From JAGVSR01 sp963750715 (GTDB lineage: Bacteria > Pseudomonadota > Alphaproteobacteria > Rhizobiales > Hyphomicrobiaceae): DNA of 64,000 nt. The translations under genes and the position numbers were made by a program. Below, piece after piece: positions 55,730 through 64,000 of this stretch (positions are counted from its first letter, which is position 1; each line of letters begins with the position of its first letter). Under the pieces are notes generated by a model that made no database searches, was not told the DNA's origin, and worked only from the letters and a program-made list of their open reading frames with translations. Where the stretch lies: NCBI GenBank assembly GCA_963750715.1, contig CAVVRP010000016.1:338437-402436 (forward strand). Direction: 5' to 3'.

Positions 55730-56935
55730 ATGGCACTCGGCATGACATATGACGTTGTCATCATCGGAGGTGGCCCTGCCGGGTCGACGGCGGCGTGCCT
55801 ATTGGCGCGGGCCGGTTGGTCAGTTGCCGTCGTCGAGAAGAAGAGCTTCCCGCGTCGCAAAGTGTGCGGCGAATTCCTGTCGGCGACAACCCTGCCCCTG
55901 CTTAGGGAACTGGGTATTGCTGATATATATCTTGATCGAGCTGGACCGGAAGTGCGGCGCGTCGGACTTTTCGCCAACTCGACCGTCTTGTCATCTGCGA
56001 TGCCGCAAGCTTGGCGTTCGCAGGGGCGGTGGGGCCGCGCGTTGGGTCGAGAGACACTTGATCTCGCCTTGATTGAGGCTGCGGCACAGGCCGGTGCACA
56101 AGTCTGGCAGCCGTGGACCGCCACTCAGCTACAGCGGGTAGAAGGCAGGCACATATGCCGGATTGCAGCGGACGGCAGGGAGCGGGAGTTCCATGCTCGG
56201 ATTGTCATTGCAGCGCAGGGATCGTGGGAACGTGGTCCGACAGCGAATCCGAATGCATTGGCGCACGGACCTTCCGACCTGCTTGCGTTCAAGGCTCACT
56301 TCCGGGATAGCGACCTTGCCCCTGATCTGATGCCATTGGTGGTTTTTCCGGGCGGCTACGGCGGCTTAGTGCGCAGCGATGGCGGACGCGTCACGCTCTC
56401 ATGTTGCATTCGCCGCGATGAGCTTGAACGAGCCCGCAAGCGTCATTCGGTTGAGCATGCTGGCGATGCGGTCGTTCGGCACATTCAAGACTGGAATCTT
56501 GGCGCGCGTCAGGCGCTTGACCGCACGACGCGCATTGGCGCTTGGCTTGCCGCCGGTCCGATCCGCCCCGGCATTCGACCGCGCTACGCGAACGGGGTTT
56601 TCTTCGTGGGCAATATCGCGGGCGAAGCACATCCTATTATTGCCGAGGGCATCAGCATGGCCATGCAGTCAGCCTGGCTTCTTTGCCGGCAACTGATCTC
56701 TCGCCAAGACAGGATCGGCGCAGGCCCAAGTCTCGATGATGCCGGCAGAGAGTATGGAGCCGAGTGGAAAACGGCATTCGCGAGGCGCGTGCGCACGGCG
56801 GCGGTGTTCGCCCAACTTTCGATGCGGCCGGAGGCTGTCAAATTTATGCTACCGCTGCTCGAACAGTTCCCACAACTGTTGACAATTGCGGCGCAACGCA
56901 GCGGGAAGGCACAACAGGTTGTGCCTGCGTACTAG
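55730..56935 (+). CDS. FAD-dependent oxidoreductase (geranylgeranyl-reductase/tailoring type)
   Basis: The 401-residue protein begins (M)TYDVVIIGGGPAGSTAACLL, the Rossmann FAD motif. RRKVCGEFLSATTLPLLREL is typical of type III polyketide-associated reductases and menaquinone-type saturases. NGVFFVGNIAGEAHPIIAEG is the second FAD motif, followed by ISMAMQSAWLLCRQLI. It is convergent with the polyketide synthase-methyltransferase gene (28 bp between ends). In other bacteria a type III PKS, a methyltransferase and this kind of reductase form a known gene trio, so it probably acts on the same product. Confidence 0.88.
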   Translation: MALGMTYDVVIIGGGPAGSTAACLLARAGWSVAVVEKKSFPRRKVCGEFLSATTLPLLRELGIADIYLDRAGPEVRRVGLFANSTVLSSAMPQAWRSQGRWGRALGRETLDLALIEAAAQAGAQVWQPWTATQLQRVEGRHICRIAADGREREFHARIVIAAQGSWERGPTANPNALAHGPSDLLAFKAHFRDSDLAPDLMPLVVFPGGYGGLVRSDGGRVTLSCCIRRDELERARKRHSVEHAGDAVVRHIQDWNLGARQALDRTTRIGAWLAAGPIRPGIRPRYANGVFFVGNIAGEAHPIIAEGISMAMQSAWLLCRQLISRQDRIGAGPSLDDAGREYGAEWKTAFARRVRTAAVFAQLSMRPEAVKFMLPLLEQFPQLLTIAAQRSGKAQQVVPAY

Positions 56936-56963
56936 TTGCGGAGTGAGGGACCAAACCTTGATC

Positions 56964-58829
56964 CTACGCTGCGCCCTCCAGCCTCTTCACCCTCGAAATG
57001 CGAAGCCTGAACGGCATCCACGCTTCGATCGACAACGCGTCGCCGGGAAGCCCGGCGGCCCGTGCATAGCCGGACCAGTCCGACCGGCGAAATGCGCTTG
57101 TGATGGAAACAGGTCCGTCGTGCTGCATGAAGCGATGCCGAAGGGTCGCGCGGAATGCGAGTTTTACGGCGTAATAGGGGAGGGGGTGGCGTTGGAGATC
57201 GTTGACCATCCAGCCGATGCGCGACTGGTCTTCCATCCACTGCACGAAGTTTATGAGCTTCGCGTCGTGCAGATGGTGGGTAAAAAGCGAACTGATCACG
57301 ATGTCGATGCCGCCGTCCGGACGATAGTTGGACAGGTCGTCGGTGATCCAGCGAATTGGCCTGTTGGCCGGTGTCGCCTCGGCGGCCGCCCGTGCCGACC
57401 AGGGATTGATGTCGACACCTTGGAGATCGACAATGACACCCCGCCGCTCGGCCCAGCGATCGATCCGTCGTAGCATGTCGCCGTAGCCGCTTCCGATGTC
57501 CACGATCGATATCGGGCGGCTAAGGTCAAATCGCCGCGTTCTGAAGAGTTCGTCGAAAAAAGCGATTGTCGGCCGGTAAGCAAAGGTCAGCCGGTTGGTT
57601 TGTGCAAGCTGTTCGAGGCAGCTCCGGAAGTCTTCGAAGGTGCAGACCTCCGTATCCATCAGTTCCGGCGTCGCATCCCGCGCGGAAAAGTCAGGCATCG
57701 GTGCTTCACTCCGCGGTTCGAAACATGAGAAGTCTCTGGCTGTAAGACCCGGTCCGAACGACAAGGCGCAACCCCGCTCCTTCTTACGGCGCTCGTCGAG
57801 AAACGATTTCAACACGAAGAGAACCGTTGCGGACGACATGTTGCCGAATTGGCGCAGCACTTCCCTTGAATTGTCAAGCGCATCTGAACTCAGTGCGAAT
57901 GCCGCTTCTACGGCATCAAGCACCGTTCGGCCGCCGGGGTGCACAGCCCACATGCCGATCTGGTCTGGCGTCGACCCTTCGAGAACCCGCTTCCGGCCGG
58001 CGTGCAATGCGCGGTGAACGCTGCGAGGCACGTCACCAGAGAGGACCATATCGAAACCGAGGTCTCGAATATGCCAGGACATGAGATCTGCGGTGCCGGG
58101 AATGACGGTCGAGTAGAAAGAATCGAGCGCGAGGCCAACCGGTTCGGCGCTGACCAACGCAGCCCCACAGCCATCGGCGAAAAGAAGAAACATCAAGATC
58201 TGGTCGATCTCGTTTTTTTCCTGAAAGTGCAGCGTGCATAGCTCGATGCAGAGAATGAGGACCTTGGCCTTGGGGTCGGAGCGGACGATGTGGCGGGCGA
58301 GTTTGAGGGCATTGATCGCCGCATAGCATCCCATGAACCCAACGATCGTGCGTTCGACGGACGGGTTCAACCCAAAATGGTGGACGAGTTGCAAATCGAG
58401 TCCAGGCGCCGAGAAGCCCGTGCATGACGTGATGACAATGTGCGTAATGTCTGAAGCGCAGGCCCCCAACTTGAGCTTCTCCAGCGTTTCAACGGCGAGA
58501 GGAAAAGCCTCCGCTTCATAAACTCGCATTCGCTCGGCAGTCGGCGGAAACCGGCCTCTCCGCAGGAACACCTTTCCATTGACCGAGGAGCTTTCGCAAT
58601 CTGCCGCAACCGTCTGACACGACCAGCGGTGGTTGATCTGCGACTTCTCCAGCATCTTGTCGAAGATGCGCTCCGAGCGACTGTCGCGCAGAAGCGATCG
58701 CGCGTAACGTGCGAAGTCGCCGTGCACGTCGTTGGCGGGAACCGCCGTCGCGATCCGGTTGATGTAAGCAACAGTCAAAACGTGATTTCCCCGGCTCTGC
58801 AAGCGTGTCCGGCACGTGAACGGTCTCAT
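56964..58829 (-). CDS. Type III polyketide synthase fused to SAM methyltransferase
   Basis: The single open frame has 621 codons (ATG at 58829; TTG at 58778 is an alternative start). Residues ~18-370 are a chalcone/stilbene-synthase-type enzyme: AYINRIATAVPANDVHGDFA, ERTIVGFMGCYAAINALKLA (Cys168), WAVHPGGRTVLDAVEAAF (His297) and QFGNMSSATVLFVLKSFL (Asn330), a complete Cys-His-Asn triad. Residues ~378-621 are a methyltransferase beginning MPDFSARDATPELMDTEVCT, with the SAM motif ISIVDIGSGYGDMLRRID. In relatives these are two genes. Here the frame is continuous, with an in-frame Met at 57698, so either a fusion or internal initiation is possible. Product: probably an alkylresorcinol- or pyrone-like lipid, methylated. 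Confidence 0.9.
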   Translation of the reverse strand: MRPFTCRTRLQSRGNHVLTVAYINRIATAVPANDVHGDFARYARSLLRDSRSERIFDKMLEKSQINHRWSCQTVAADCESSSVNGKVFLRRGRFPPTAERMRVYEAEAFPLAVETLEKLKLGACASDITHIVITSCTGFSAPGLDLQLVHHFGLNPSVERTIVGFMGCYAAINALKLARHIVRSDPKAKVLILCIELCTLHFQEKNEIDQILMFLLFADGCGAALVSAEPVGLALDSFYSTVIPGTADLMSWHIRDLGFDMVLSGDVPRSVHRALHAGRKRVLEGSTPDQIGMWAVHPGGRTVLDAVEAAFALSSDALDNSREVLRQFGNMSSATVLFVLKSFLDERRKKERGCALSFGPGLTARDFSCFEPRSEAPMPDFSARDATPELMDTEVCTFEDFRSCLEQLAQTNRLTFAYRPTIAFFDELFRTRRFDLSRPISIVDIGSGYGDMLRRIDRWAERRGVIVDLQGVDINPWSARAAAEATPANRPIRWITDDLSNYRPDGGIDIVISSLFTHHLHDAKLINFVQWMEDQSRIGWMVNDLQRHPLPYYAVKLAFRATLRHRFMQHDGPVSITSAFRRSDWSGYARAAGLPGDALSIEAWMPFRLRISRVKRLEGAA

Positions 58830-59078
58830 GAAAATCAAAGAATTCCAAGCGGGAACCGGAGTTGGGGTCTTGGGAGCTTGGCGGCCGTGGCTACGCGCAT
58901 TTTTGCCGCCTCGGACCCGCACATCGCTTAGCGGTCAACAATACTAGACAGCCGCAAGAGACCATTGTGAGTCGGGCGAGTATTTGCATGATCCCATTTC
59001 AGTCTGCCTAAGGAGACTCGAGTACACAATCAGCGTGCGTCTGTTGTTGGGCTTTGTCACTAATCACAGGGAGAATTC

Positions 59079-59210
59079 GTGACGAAATCCAACAAGAACC
59101 GCGTGCCAGCTCTGGCCTATCTACGCACCTCATCGGCGGCCAACGTCGGCACGGACAAGGACAGCGAGCAACGCCAGCGCCACGCCATCCAGAGCGGGGC
59201 AGGACGATAT
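59079..59210 (+). pseudogene. N-terminal remnant of a serine recombinase
   Basis: A GTG with GGGAGAATTC upstream starts (M)TKSNKNRVPALAYLRTSSAA and NVGTDKDSEQRQRHAIQSG, the N-terminus of a resolvase/invertase-type recombinase with the catalytic Ser in RTSSA. The match ends near 59210 and nothing of the rest of the catalytic domain follows. Confidence 0.7.
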
Positions 59211-59420
59211 GCCCGAAGTTGTCCGCTTGTTGGGGTAGACTGGCCGTGTCGCGGAGGTCGCCCTTACTTCGCAGGTTGACCCGGAGCCGACGTTTACTTG
59301 AACGCAAGGGCCGCAATTGGAAGTGCCGATGCAGTCCGGTTTTGGCGGCCAGCACGGTCATGACTGTCGGAAGCCTTTGCTTCTCAATATAAGCAGAGGT
59401 GTGGATCAACTGAGGACACG

Positions 59421-60296
59421 ATGACGAGCCGGACCTATGGTATTTTACTGGTTACGATGTCCGCCATTCTGTGGAGCACGGCGGGACCGTTTGTCAGGAT
59501 GGCCAATCTTAAATCTTGGACCCTCATTGGCTGGCGGTCACTGTTCGCATTCTTCACGCTTCTCGCTGTCGCCGCTTACGAACACCGAAAAAATTTGGCA
59601 AAGGCTATGGCTGGAATGGGGCCACCTGGCGTCGTCTCGGTCGCCATCTCAACACTGTCGTTGATAAGTTATGTCTTCGCGTTGAACCTGACGACAGTTG
59701 CCAATGTTATGATCGTATATGCAGTGTTGCCGTTCATAGCCGCTTTCATTAGTTATTTCTGGATTGGCGAACGGGTGACGCTGCGCTTGCTCGGCGCGGG
59801 GTTCGTCGCTTTTGCTGGCATCGCGATCATGGCCGGTGCTGCGGCATCACCAAAAGATATCCTGGGCATCATCGCAGCCTTCATTATGACTGCGACATTT
59901 GCCTCGCAGATCGTGCATGCCAAGGTTCATCCCAATCTTGATATGAACTTGGCTATGGCGCTTGCGGCCGGCACGTGCGGCGTCATTGCGTTGCCATTCA
60001 TGGAGCCCGGCGTTCCGGCCCCCACCGCGCTATTGGCCTGCGCACTTTACGGTGGATTGACGTCGGGCATCGGCTATGTGCTCGCGCTAGTTGGCGGACG
60101 CTACGTCACGGCGGGCGAATCTGGATTTATCCAAATGCTGGATGTCGTATTAGGCCCCCTTCTTGTCTGGTACTTCTTCACCGAACAGCCTGGCGCAACG
60201 GTGTTGATTGGCGGCGTTATCGTGTTCACCGCTGTCGTGTGGTATCTTTGGGCCGAGCGCGGCCATCGCAACATCCCCGAATCCCCGATCACCTGA
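59421..60296 (+). CDS. EamA-family (DMT superfamily) permease
   Basis: This inner-membrane transporter has 291 residues and ten hydrophobic segments in two EamA repeats: GILLVTMSAILWSTAGPFVR with WRSLFAFFTLLAVAAY, and NVMIVYAVLPFIAAFISYFW, then DILGIIAAFIMTATFASQIV and FIQMLDVVLGPLLVWYFFTE. It is complete. The substrate is unknown; members export or import small metabolites. It is flanked by remnants on both sides, which suggests transfer together with accessory DNA. Confidence 0.9.
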   Translation: MTSRTYGILLVTMSAILWSTAGPFVRMANLKSWTLIGWRSLFAFFTLLAVAAYEHRKNLAKAMAGMGPPGVVSVAISTLSLISYVFALNLTTVANVMIVYAVLPFIAAFISYFWIGERVTLRLLGAGFVAFAGIAIMAGAAASPKDILGIIAAFIMTATFASQIVHAKVHPNLDMNLAMALAAGTCGVIALPFMEPGVPAPTALLACALYGGLTSGIGYVLALVGGRYVTAGESGFIQMLDVVLGPLLVWYFFTEQPGATVLIGGVIVFTAVVWYLWAERGHRNIPESPIT

Positions 60297-60459
60297 ACCC
60301 TTTGCTTGCCTCTGCAGGGGGATGATCCGAAAACTGCCAGCCACGCTATTTGGTACCTCTGGGTTCGACAGTCGGGCGGCATCATCGTACCGTTCCAAAC
60401 TTTGCGGGAAGCTGCCGTCAAGCAGGGGAGGCACACCGCTTAACTCTACGGCAGCAATT

Positions 60460-61548
60460 GGCCGATTTTGTTTCAGAAGTGGATTGAAGGCCGGTTCGAA
60501 CCGTGGTTCCGTCGCCGTGACGCGGGCGTCAGCGGGGGCGGGCGATGATGGGGCGGCAGAAGCTTGATCAGGGGCGTCTGTTCTATTCGTTTGATCTCGA
60601 TGACGTGGTCCCCGACGATCACGTGGTGCGCGAGATAGCGGCCGTTCTGGACTTGTCCTGGATTTACGCCGAGTTAGCGCCCCATTACTCTCGTTTGGGG
60701 CGACCGTCGATCGTTCCAGTTCTCATGATCCGGATGCTTATCGTCGGCTACGTCTTCGCCATCCGCTCGGAGCGGGCGCTCTGTCGTGAGGTGCAGGTCA
60801 ACCTGGCCTACCGCTGGTTCTGCGGATTGAGCATCGAGGACAAGCTCCCGGATCACTCGGCATTCTCTCGCGCTCGCAACGAACGCTTCTGTGACAGCGA
60901 CATCTTCCGCCGCGTGTTCGAGCGCATCGTTGGTGCCTGCATCGCAGCCGGTCTCGTCGGCGGAGAGGGATTTGCGGTCGATGCGAGTCTGATCCAGGCG
61001 GATGCCAACAAGCATCGCTCGATTCCGGGCGGTGAATGGAACAAGGACATCGATCCGGAGCAGGCAAGTCGCGCAGTCAAAGAGTATCTGGCGACGCTCG
61101 ACGATCCGGCATACGGCACAGCCTGCGGTGACACCGAAGTTCATCTCGCCGTCAGATCCCGCTGCCCAATGGACAGGCGCTCTGCGCGCAAACGCGGCGG
61201 GATCGCAAGAAGGTCGAGATGCTGTTCGCTCACCTGAAGCGCATCCTGCGGCTTGGCCGACTGCGTCTGCGAGGTCCGCACGGCGCTCAGTTCGAGTTCA
61301 CGCTCGCCGCGATCGCGCAGAACCTACGGCGCCTGGCGAAACTCGTGGCCCGGCCTCCGCCGATCGCGCCCACTGAGTGCGTTGCGTGAGCGTCGAGTGG
61401 CTTGAGTAGCGTCAAGGTTGCTTGCCATTAGTGCGTCGATGCCGTCGCTCGGAGCGGAACCAGCGGCCAGAGGTGGCGCGTTACAGTCGAAAAAGGGGGC
61501 GCCGTCACCAAGCGCCACTCAAGCCGGCCTTTTGCAACAAAATCGGCC
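60460..61548 (+). mobile_element. IS1182-family insertion sequence, internally deleted, ends intact
   Basis: GGCCGATTTTGTTTCAGAAG at 60460-60479 and the reverse complement of GGCCGATTTTGTTGCAAAAG at 61529-61548 are 20-bp terminal inverted repeats with two mismatches. The element is 1089 bp, well below the 1.6-1.8 kb usual for the family, because the transposase middle is gone. I could not see a clear target duplication. Confidence 0.8.
60545..61389 (+). pseudogene. IS1182-type transposase, frameshifted with internal deletion
   Basis: The first part is a normal transposase start: MGRQKLDQGRLFYSFDLDDV, YRWFCGLSIEDKLPDHSAFS, EGFAVDASLIQADANKHRS, with the first catalytic Asp in VDAS. Near 61138 the frame shifts (TPKFISPSDPAAQWTGALR continues in the next frame), and near 61190 a large middle portion is missing. 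The end KKVEMLFAHLKRILRLGRLR and GAQFEFTLAAIAQNLRRLAK is the normal C-terminus. It cannot move on its own, but the ends could be used in trans. Confidence 0.85.
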
Positions 61549-61840
61549 CGTTTCGGAAATGTTCGTGCGTGTGAGCCGCGTCCGCTTGTAGAGCATAAGC
61601 GGCCATCCGCTGCGCTTTGCTAATTCGGCAGCAATCGACGGATAAGCTGGCTGACGCGATGTCAGCCGCCTCTACTCATCACAGGACGACCAATTTGCTT
61701 AGTCCGTCCCATCGGGCTGCTCATTTTTTTCCGCATGTGACAAATACCACAGCCCGGGTTGGCGATGGCCCTCATGATCCAACCAGCATCAAGGAACGGT
61801 GCTGGACACAACCGAACCCCAGGATCACGAGGAGACCGCC

Positions 61841-62221
61841 ATGACCATCCGCAAGAACATCCTTTCCGCTCTCGCCCTCTCTGGCCTTTTTATCGCTGCC
61901 AACACGGGCGCGTCGCTCGCTGGCGACGCACGGGCTTTCAAGCCTGGCCACGGCATCAGCTTCGGCGCTGGTGAACAGCACGCCGTTGCCTACTTCACAA
62001 ACGATACCGGCCGCTGCAACCTTGTCCTGACGCTTGCCACCGAGCCGAACTGGGACGATGCCGCGAGCTTCACTGCAATTCGCCACGAGGCCGCTGTCGC
62101 CGCCGGTCAGTCGACCCGTTATTCCCAGGATGGCCATGAGTTCGAGTTCGGCTGCGCAGCAGATGCTCAGGCCATGAATTTCAAGGCACTGAAGGCCGTC
62201 GCTTCCGGCAAGATCGACTAA
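61841..62221 (+). CDS. Small secreted protein of unknown function
   Basis: ATG at 61841 follows GGAGACC and starts a clear signal peptide (ILSALALSGLFIAANTGASL, cleavage near LAG). The total is 126 residues. The mature part has two Cys (TGRCNLVLTL and FGCAADAQAM), perhaps a disulfide, and no known domain. Codon use is like the chromosome, unlike the surrounding remnants. Confidence 0.75.
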   Translation: MTIRKNILSALALSGLFIAANTGASLAGDARAFKPGHGISFGAGEQHAVAYFTNDTGRCNLVLTLATEPNWDDAASFTAIRHEAAVAAGQSTRYSQDGHEFEFGCAADAQAMNFKALKAVASGKID

Positions 62222-62838
62222 AGCGAGGTCCCCGTGCTCGGACTTCGTGTTGAAGCGCGCGGGCTTGGTCTCGCCGCGCATTGGGCGGGCCGCTAGCGGA
62301 CTCTAACCTCCACCGCTAGCGGTCTCCGTCCGTGGCTCAGTAAGTGCAGTGACCAGATAAGAATTGAAATCTCTTGTCTAACCTCGGCTAATCAGGCGGG
62401 TTTTTTGCGTTTTAGCTCTCACACCCCACGACAGGCGCGCGTAGCGTGCAGAAAATCCCTGGGCCCGGACCATGCGATAAGGGACCGAAATGACTGAGAG
62501 CGGTGAGATGAGCGGCCAGACAATTGCTCAAGCCGGTATCTAAAGAGGACCTTGCAATAGAAGGGCGGCTGAGCGGAATTCTTGCGGGTTGCCAGCCAGA
62601 CCCCATCACAGGCGCGCGCATACTACCCCAAGACCCCCCCACCGCTGGTCTTCTTAAGTTTGCCGGTATGCCTGTCATCGTCCACAGGTGACAATGTGAG
62701 AAGTTGGCTCCGAGGTCTCGCTCTGACCCCAGTGGACATCCGGAAACCTTGTGGGAAGAATGATCGCCACAAGGTCCGGATGGACAGGATTGGATGCCGT
62801 CGAAAATGTTCAACGGCAACCCTGGGGGTTTTTGAGAA
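62222..62838. other. Accessory intergenic region with palindromes
   Basis: The 617 bp have no supported gene. CCGCTAGCGG occurs twice near 62290-62325, and a T run follows GCGGG near 62396-62406; one of these may end the transcript of the secreted-protein gene. A minus-strand open frame across the region has no family signal. Confidence 0.4.
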
Positions 62839-63121
62839 TCACTTCGAGACGCCAGGGGCATCCTTCATTGCCTTCTCCGACAGGCTGCCGGAGTCCGGTT
62901 TTGCTGTCGGGTCCGCTGTCGTTCCGGCGCCGGTCACGCCCGGCGCCTTCATCGCCTTCTCCGACAGGCTGCCGGAGTCCCGGCTTCGCCGTCGGGTTTG
63001 CTGTCGTTCCGCCGCCGGTCACGCCCGGTGAGTCCTTCATTTCCTTGGACGTGAGATCTTCAGCTGAAGCGAACGAGCTGGTTGCCGCGAGCAGCAGGAC
63101 GACGAGGATGTGCTTGGTCAT
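62839..63121 (-). pseudogene. Secreted repeat protein with a frameshift
   Basis: On the minus strand (M)TKHILVVLLLAATSSFASAE is a signal peptide, then DLTSKEMKDSPGVTGGGTTA and PTAKP. A single extra base near 62980 shifts the frame. Correcting it gives two copies of a 28-residue unit (PGVTGAGTTADPTAKPDSGS, LSEKAMKDA) and a stop at 62839. Without correction the frame runs on into unrelated sequence. The protein was ~94 residues and probably intrinsically disordered. Confidence 0.7.
62864..63032. repeat. Two tandem copies of an 84-bp coding repeat
   Basis: Copy A covers 62864-62947 and copy B 62948-63032. They are nearly identical; B carries one extra C near 62978-62981 that causes the frameshift in the overlapping gene. 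Confidence 0.85.
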
Positions 63122-63259
63122 GGTCGTCTCCATTGGGTGACTGAATTGAGTTGGTGAGAAATGCCTCACCAAGTTGGGGAGGCTTTGTAAGCGCCGCCGC
63201 TGAAATGCGAGCGGACGGGCTAGCTTTCGCTCGCGGGCAAGCTCGGCAATGTCCGCGTC

Positions 63260-63364
63260 TCAGCGAGGCCGGCCAGACGGATTACCAGACACGCCGGGCG
63301 CAAATTGCCCTGTTTGGGTCCTGTTAGCAGGAACCGCAGCCGAAGGCTGAACTTTTACCCTCCG
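63260..63364 (-). pseudogene. DUF5681-type fragment
   Basis: The minus strand reads NRTQTGQFAPGVSGNPSGRP and R, then stops. This is the N-terminal motif of DUF5681 proteins, small phage or element proteins often near terminase genes. Only the first residues remain. It lies directly after the decayed helicase. Confidence 0.6.
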
Positions 63365-63369
63365 AAACC

Positions 63370-63885
63370 TGCGTTGCGGATTGCGTTCGCGCCGATATTG
63401 GCACCACGCCTTGACGACACCGACCCGGCCGTTACGGTTTTTGGCAACCACGTAATCGATGGAATTCCGGCAGATTTCCAGGGTGGTCAGCCGTGCGCTT
63501 TCCTGCTCGGTATCGTCGTAGCGCGTGTTTTCTAGGTAGTAGGCCGGCCGATAGAGGAACGTTACCGTGCTGGCGTGATGCTCAGCACTACGCCTTCCAG
63601 GCCTAGTCGCATCAGGTATTCTCGTAGCGTCAGGCCTGAGACGATTTCCTCCTCTCCGCCAAGCACATCGCACAGCGACAGAACCGAGACCGTCCGCTCC
63701 TCTGCCAACATCGCCCGCATAGCGTCCAGCATGCGAACGTGAATTGGCTCGATCACGTCGCCGGGTACGAGACGCGCCAAGGCATCCTCCAGCACGTCAG
63801 GACGGCTCAACAGGACGCCGAGCTATTGCTGTTCTAACTCGACCATTGGCTCATTGAGGGAAACGGCAGAAGCCGCAGCGATCAC
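63370..63885 (-). pseudogene. Phage-type DnaB replicative helicase, internal deletion and stop codon
   Basis: GTG at 63885 overlaps the upstream stop (GTGA). The N-terminal domain reads NEPMVELEQQ, an in-frame TAG (63823-63825), then LGVLLSRPDVLEDALARLVP and EPIHVRMLDAMRAMLAEERT, like DnaB N-domains. Near 63580 the frame changes and only the C-terminal end follows: TVTFLYRPAYYLENTRYDDT and SIDYVVAKNRNGRVGVVKAW. The RecA-like ATPase core is missing. It is probably a prophage remnant. Confidence 0.75.
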
Positions 63886-64000
63886 GCGACGCCTCCCGTC
63901 TTTCCGGAGAGGCGGCTGCGCAGTTCCTCGATTGGAACACCAGCGGTTATCGCCAATTGGCGCAAGCTAGCTTCGCGAGCCGCATCAACGCCGGGACAAG
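63882..64000 (-). CDS. C-terminal end of an unidentified gene upstream of dnaB-like remnant
   Basis: The frame enters from outside the window and ends in LRQLAITAGVPIEELRSRLS plus GKTGGVA. The last 38 codons are visible and the stop overlaps the next start (GTGA), as in tightly packed phage operons. The product cannot be named. Confidence 0.5.
   Translation of the reverse strand, partial: CPGVDAAREASLRQLAITAGVPIEELRSRLSGKTGGVA

Noticed and set aside
62412..62861. 149-codon minus-strand frame in the accessory region
   Set aside because: Composition is low-information (Ser/Pro/Gly/Arg), it overlaps the repeat gene's true stop, and no domain is visible.
1..64000. CRISPR array or rRNA operon
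   Set aside because: No regularly spaced direct repeats of CRISPR size and no rRNA signature sequences were seen.

Overview
The window is chromosomal DNA of an alphaproteobacterium, most likely of the order Hyphomicrobiales (Rhizobiales). The evidence is the set and order of genes: regB/regA with senC, cobS and cobT next to a J-domain protein and bolA, the helicase / S4 protein / FdxA / CarD block, an MmcB homologue, an intracellular PHA depolymerase, and GANTC and CtrA-type sites beside dnaA. GC is high, and start codons include several GTG and TTG. The genus cannot be fixed from this sequence alone.

Left and middle (1-50.3 kb) form a compact housekeeping chromosome. From the left come the end of a UDP-sugar epimerase gene, two tandem paralogous membrane proteins, a MATE exporter and mutM. 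A USP-like gene is then translationally coupled to a Lon-like protease gene that has lost its catalytic lysine. Next are mmcB, the redox two-component system regA/regB with divergent senC, phaZ, a DUF45-type metalloprotease and PBP1A. A decayed patch follows (a TPR gene with two compensating frameshifts and a cytochrome c remnant), then trhO and the replication block gyrB-recF-dnaN-dnaA. Upstream of dnaA is a ~700-bp gene-free stretch with six GANTC sites, a perfect TTAA-N7-TTAA site and weak DnaA-box-like words. It is a plausible origin of replication. rpsT follows with a clear promoter and terminator.

27.7-34.7 kb holds a cyclic-nucleotide-type K+ channel, the wreck of a TadG-like pilus gene, and a signalling island: PP2C phosphatase, two FHA proteins and a transmembrane Ser/Thr kinase with a seven-blade WD40 domain. 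This is the best candidate for a little-described system in the window. holC, der, carD (with a long basic H1-like arm), fdxA, an Hsp15-like gene, an SUV3-like helicase, a DUF3108 gene, rpmB, a phytase-like gene, cobT, cobS, a J-domain gene and bolA follow.

From ~50.3 kb to the end the DNA is accessory and decaying. It carries three tRNAs (Ser-CGA, Leu-UAA, Thr-UGU, the last with a broken acceptor stem) and remnants of a geranylgeranyl-reductase-like oxidoreductase, a LysR regulator, ureG, a DUF1214 protein, a serine recombinase, an internally deleted IS1182-like element with intact ends, a frameshifted tandem-repeat secreted protein, and a phage-type DnaB/DUF5681 segment. Within this debris is an intact natural-product pair: an FAD-dependent reductase facing a single-ORF fusion of a type III polyketide synthase and a methyltransferase.
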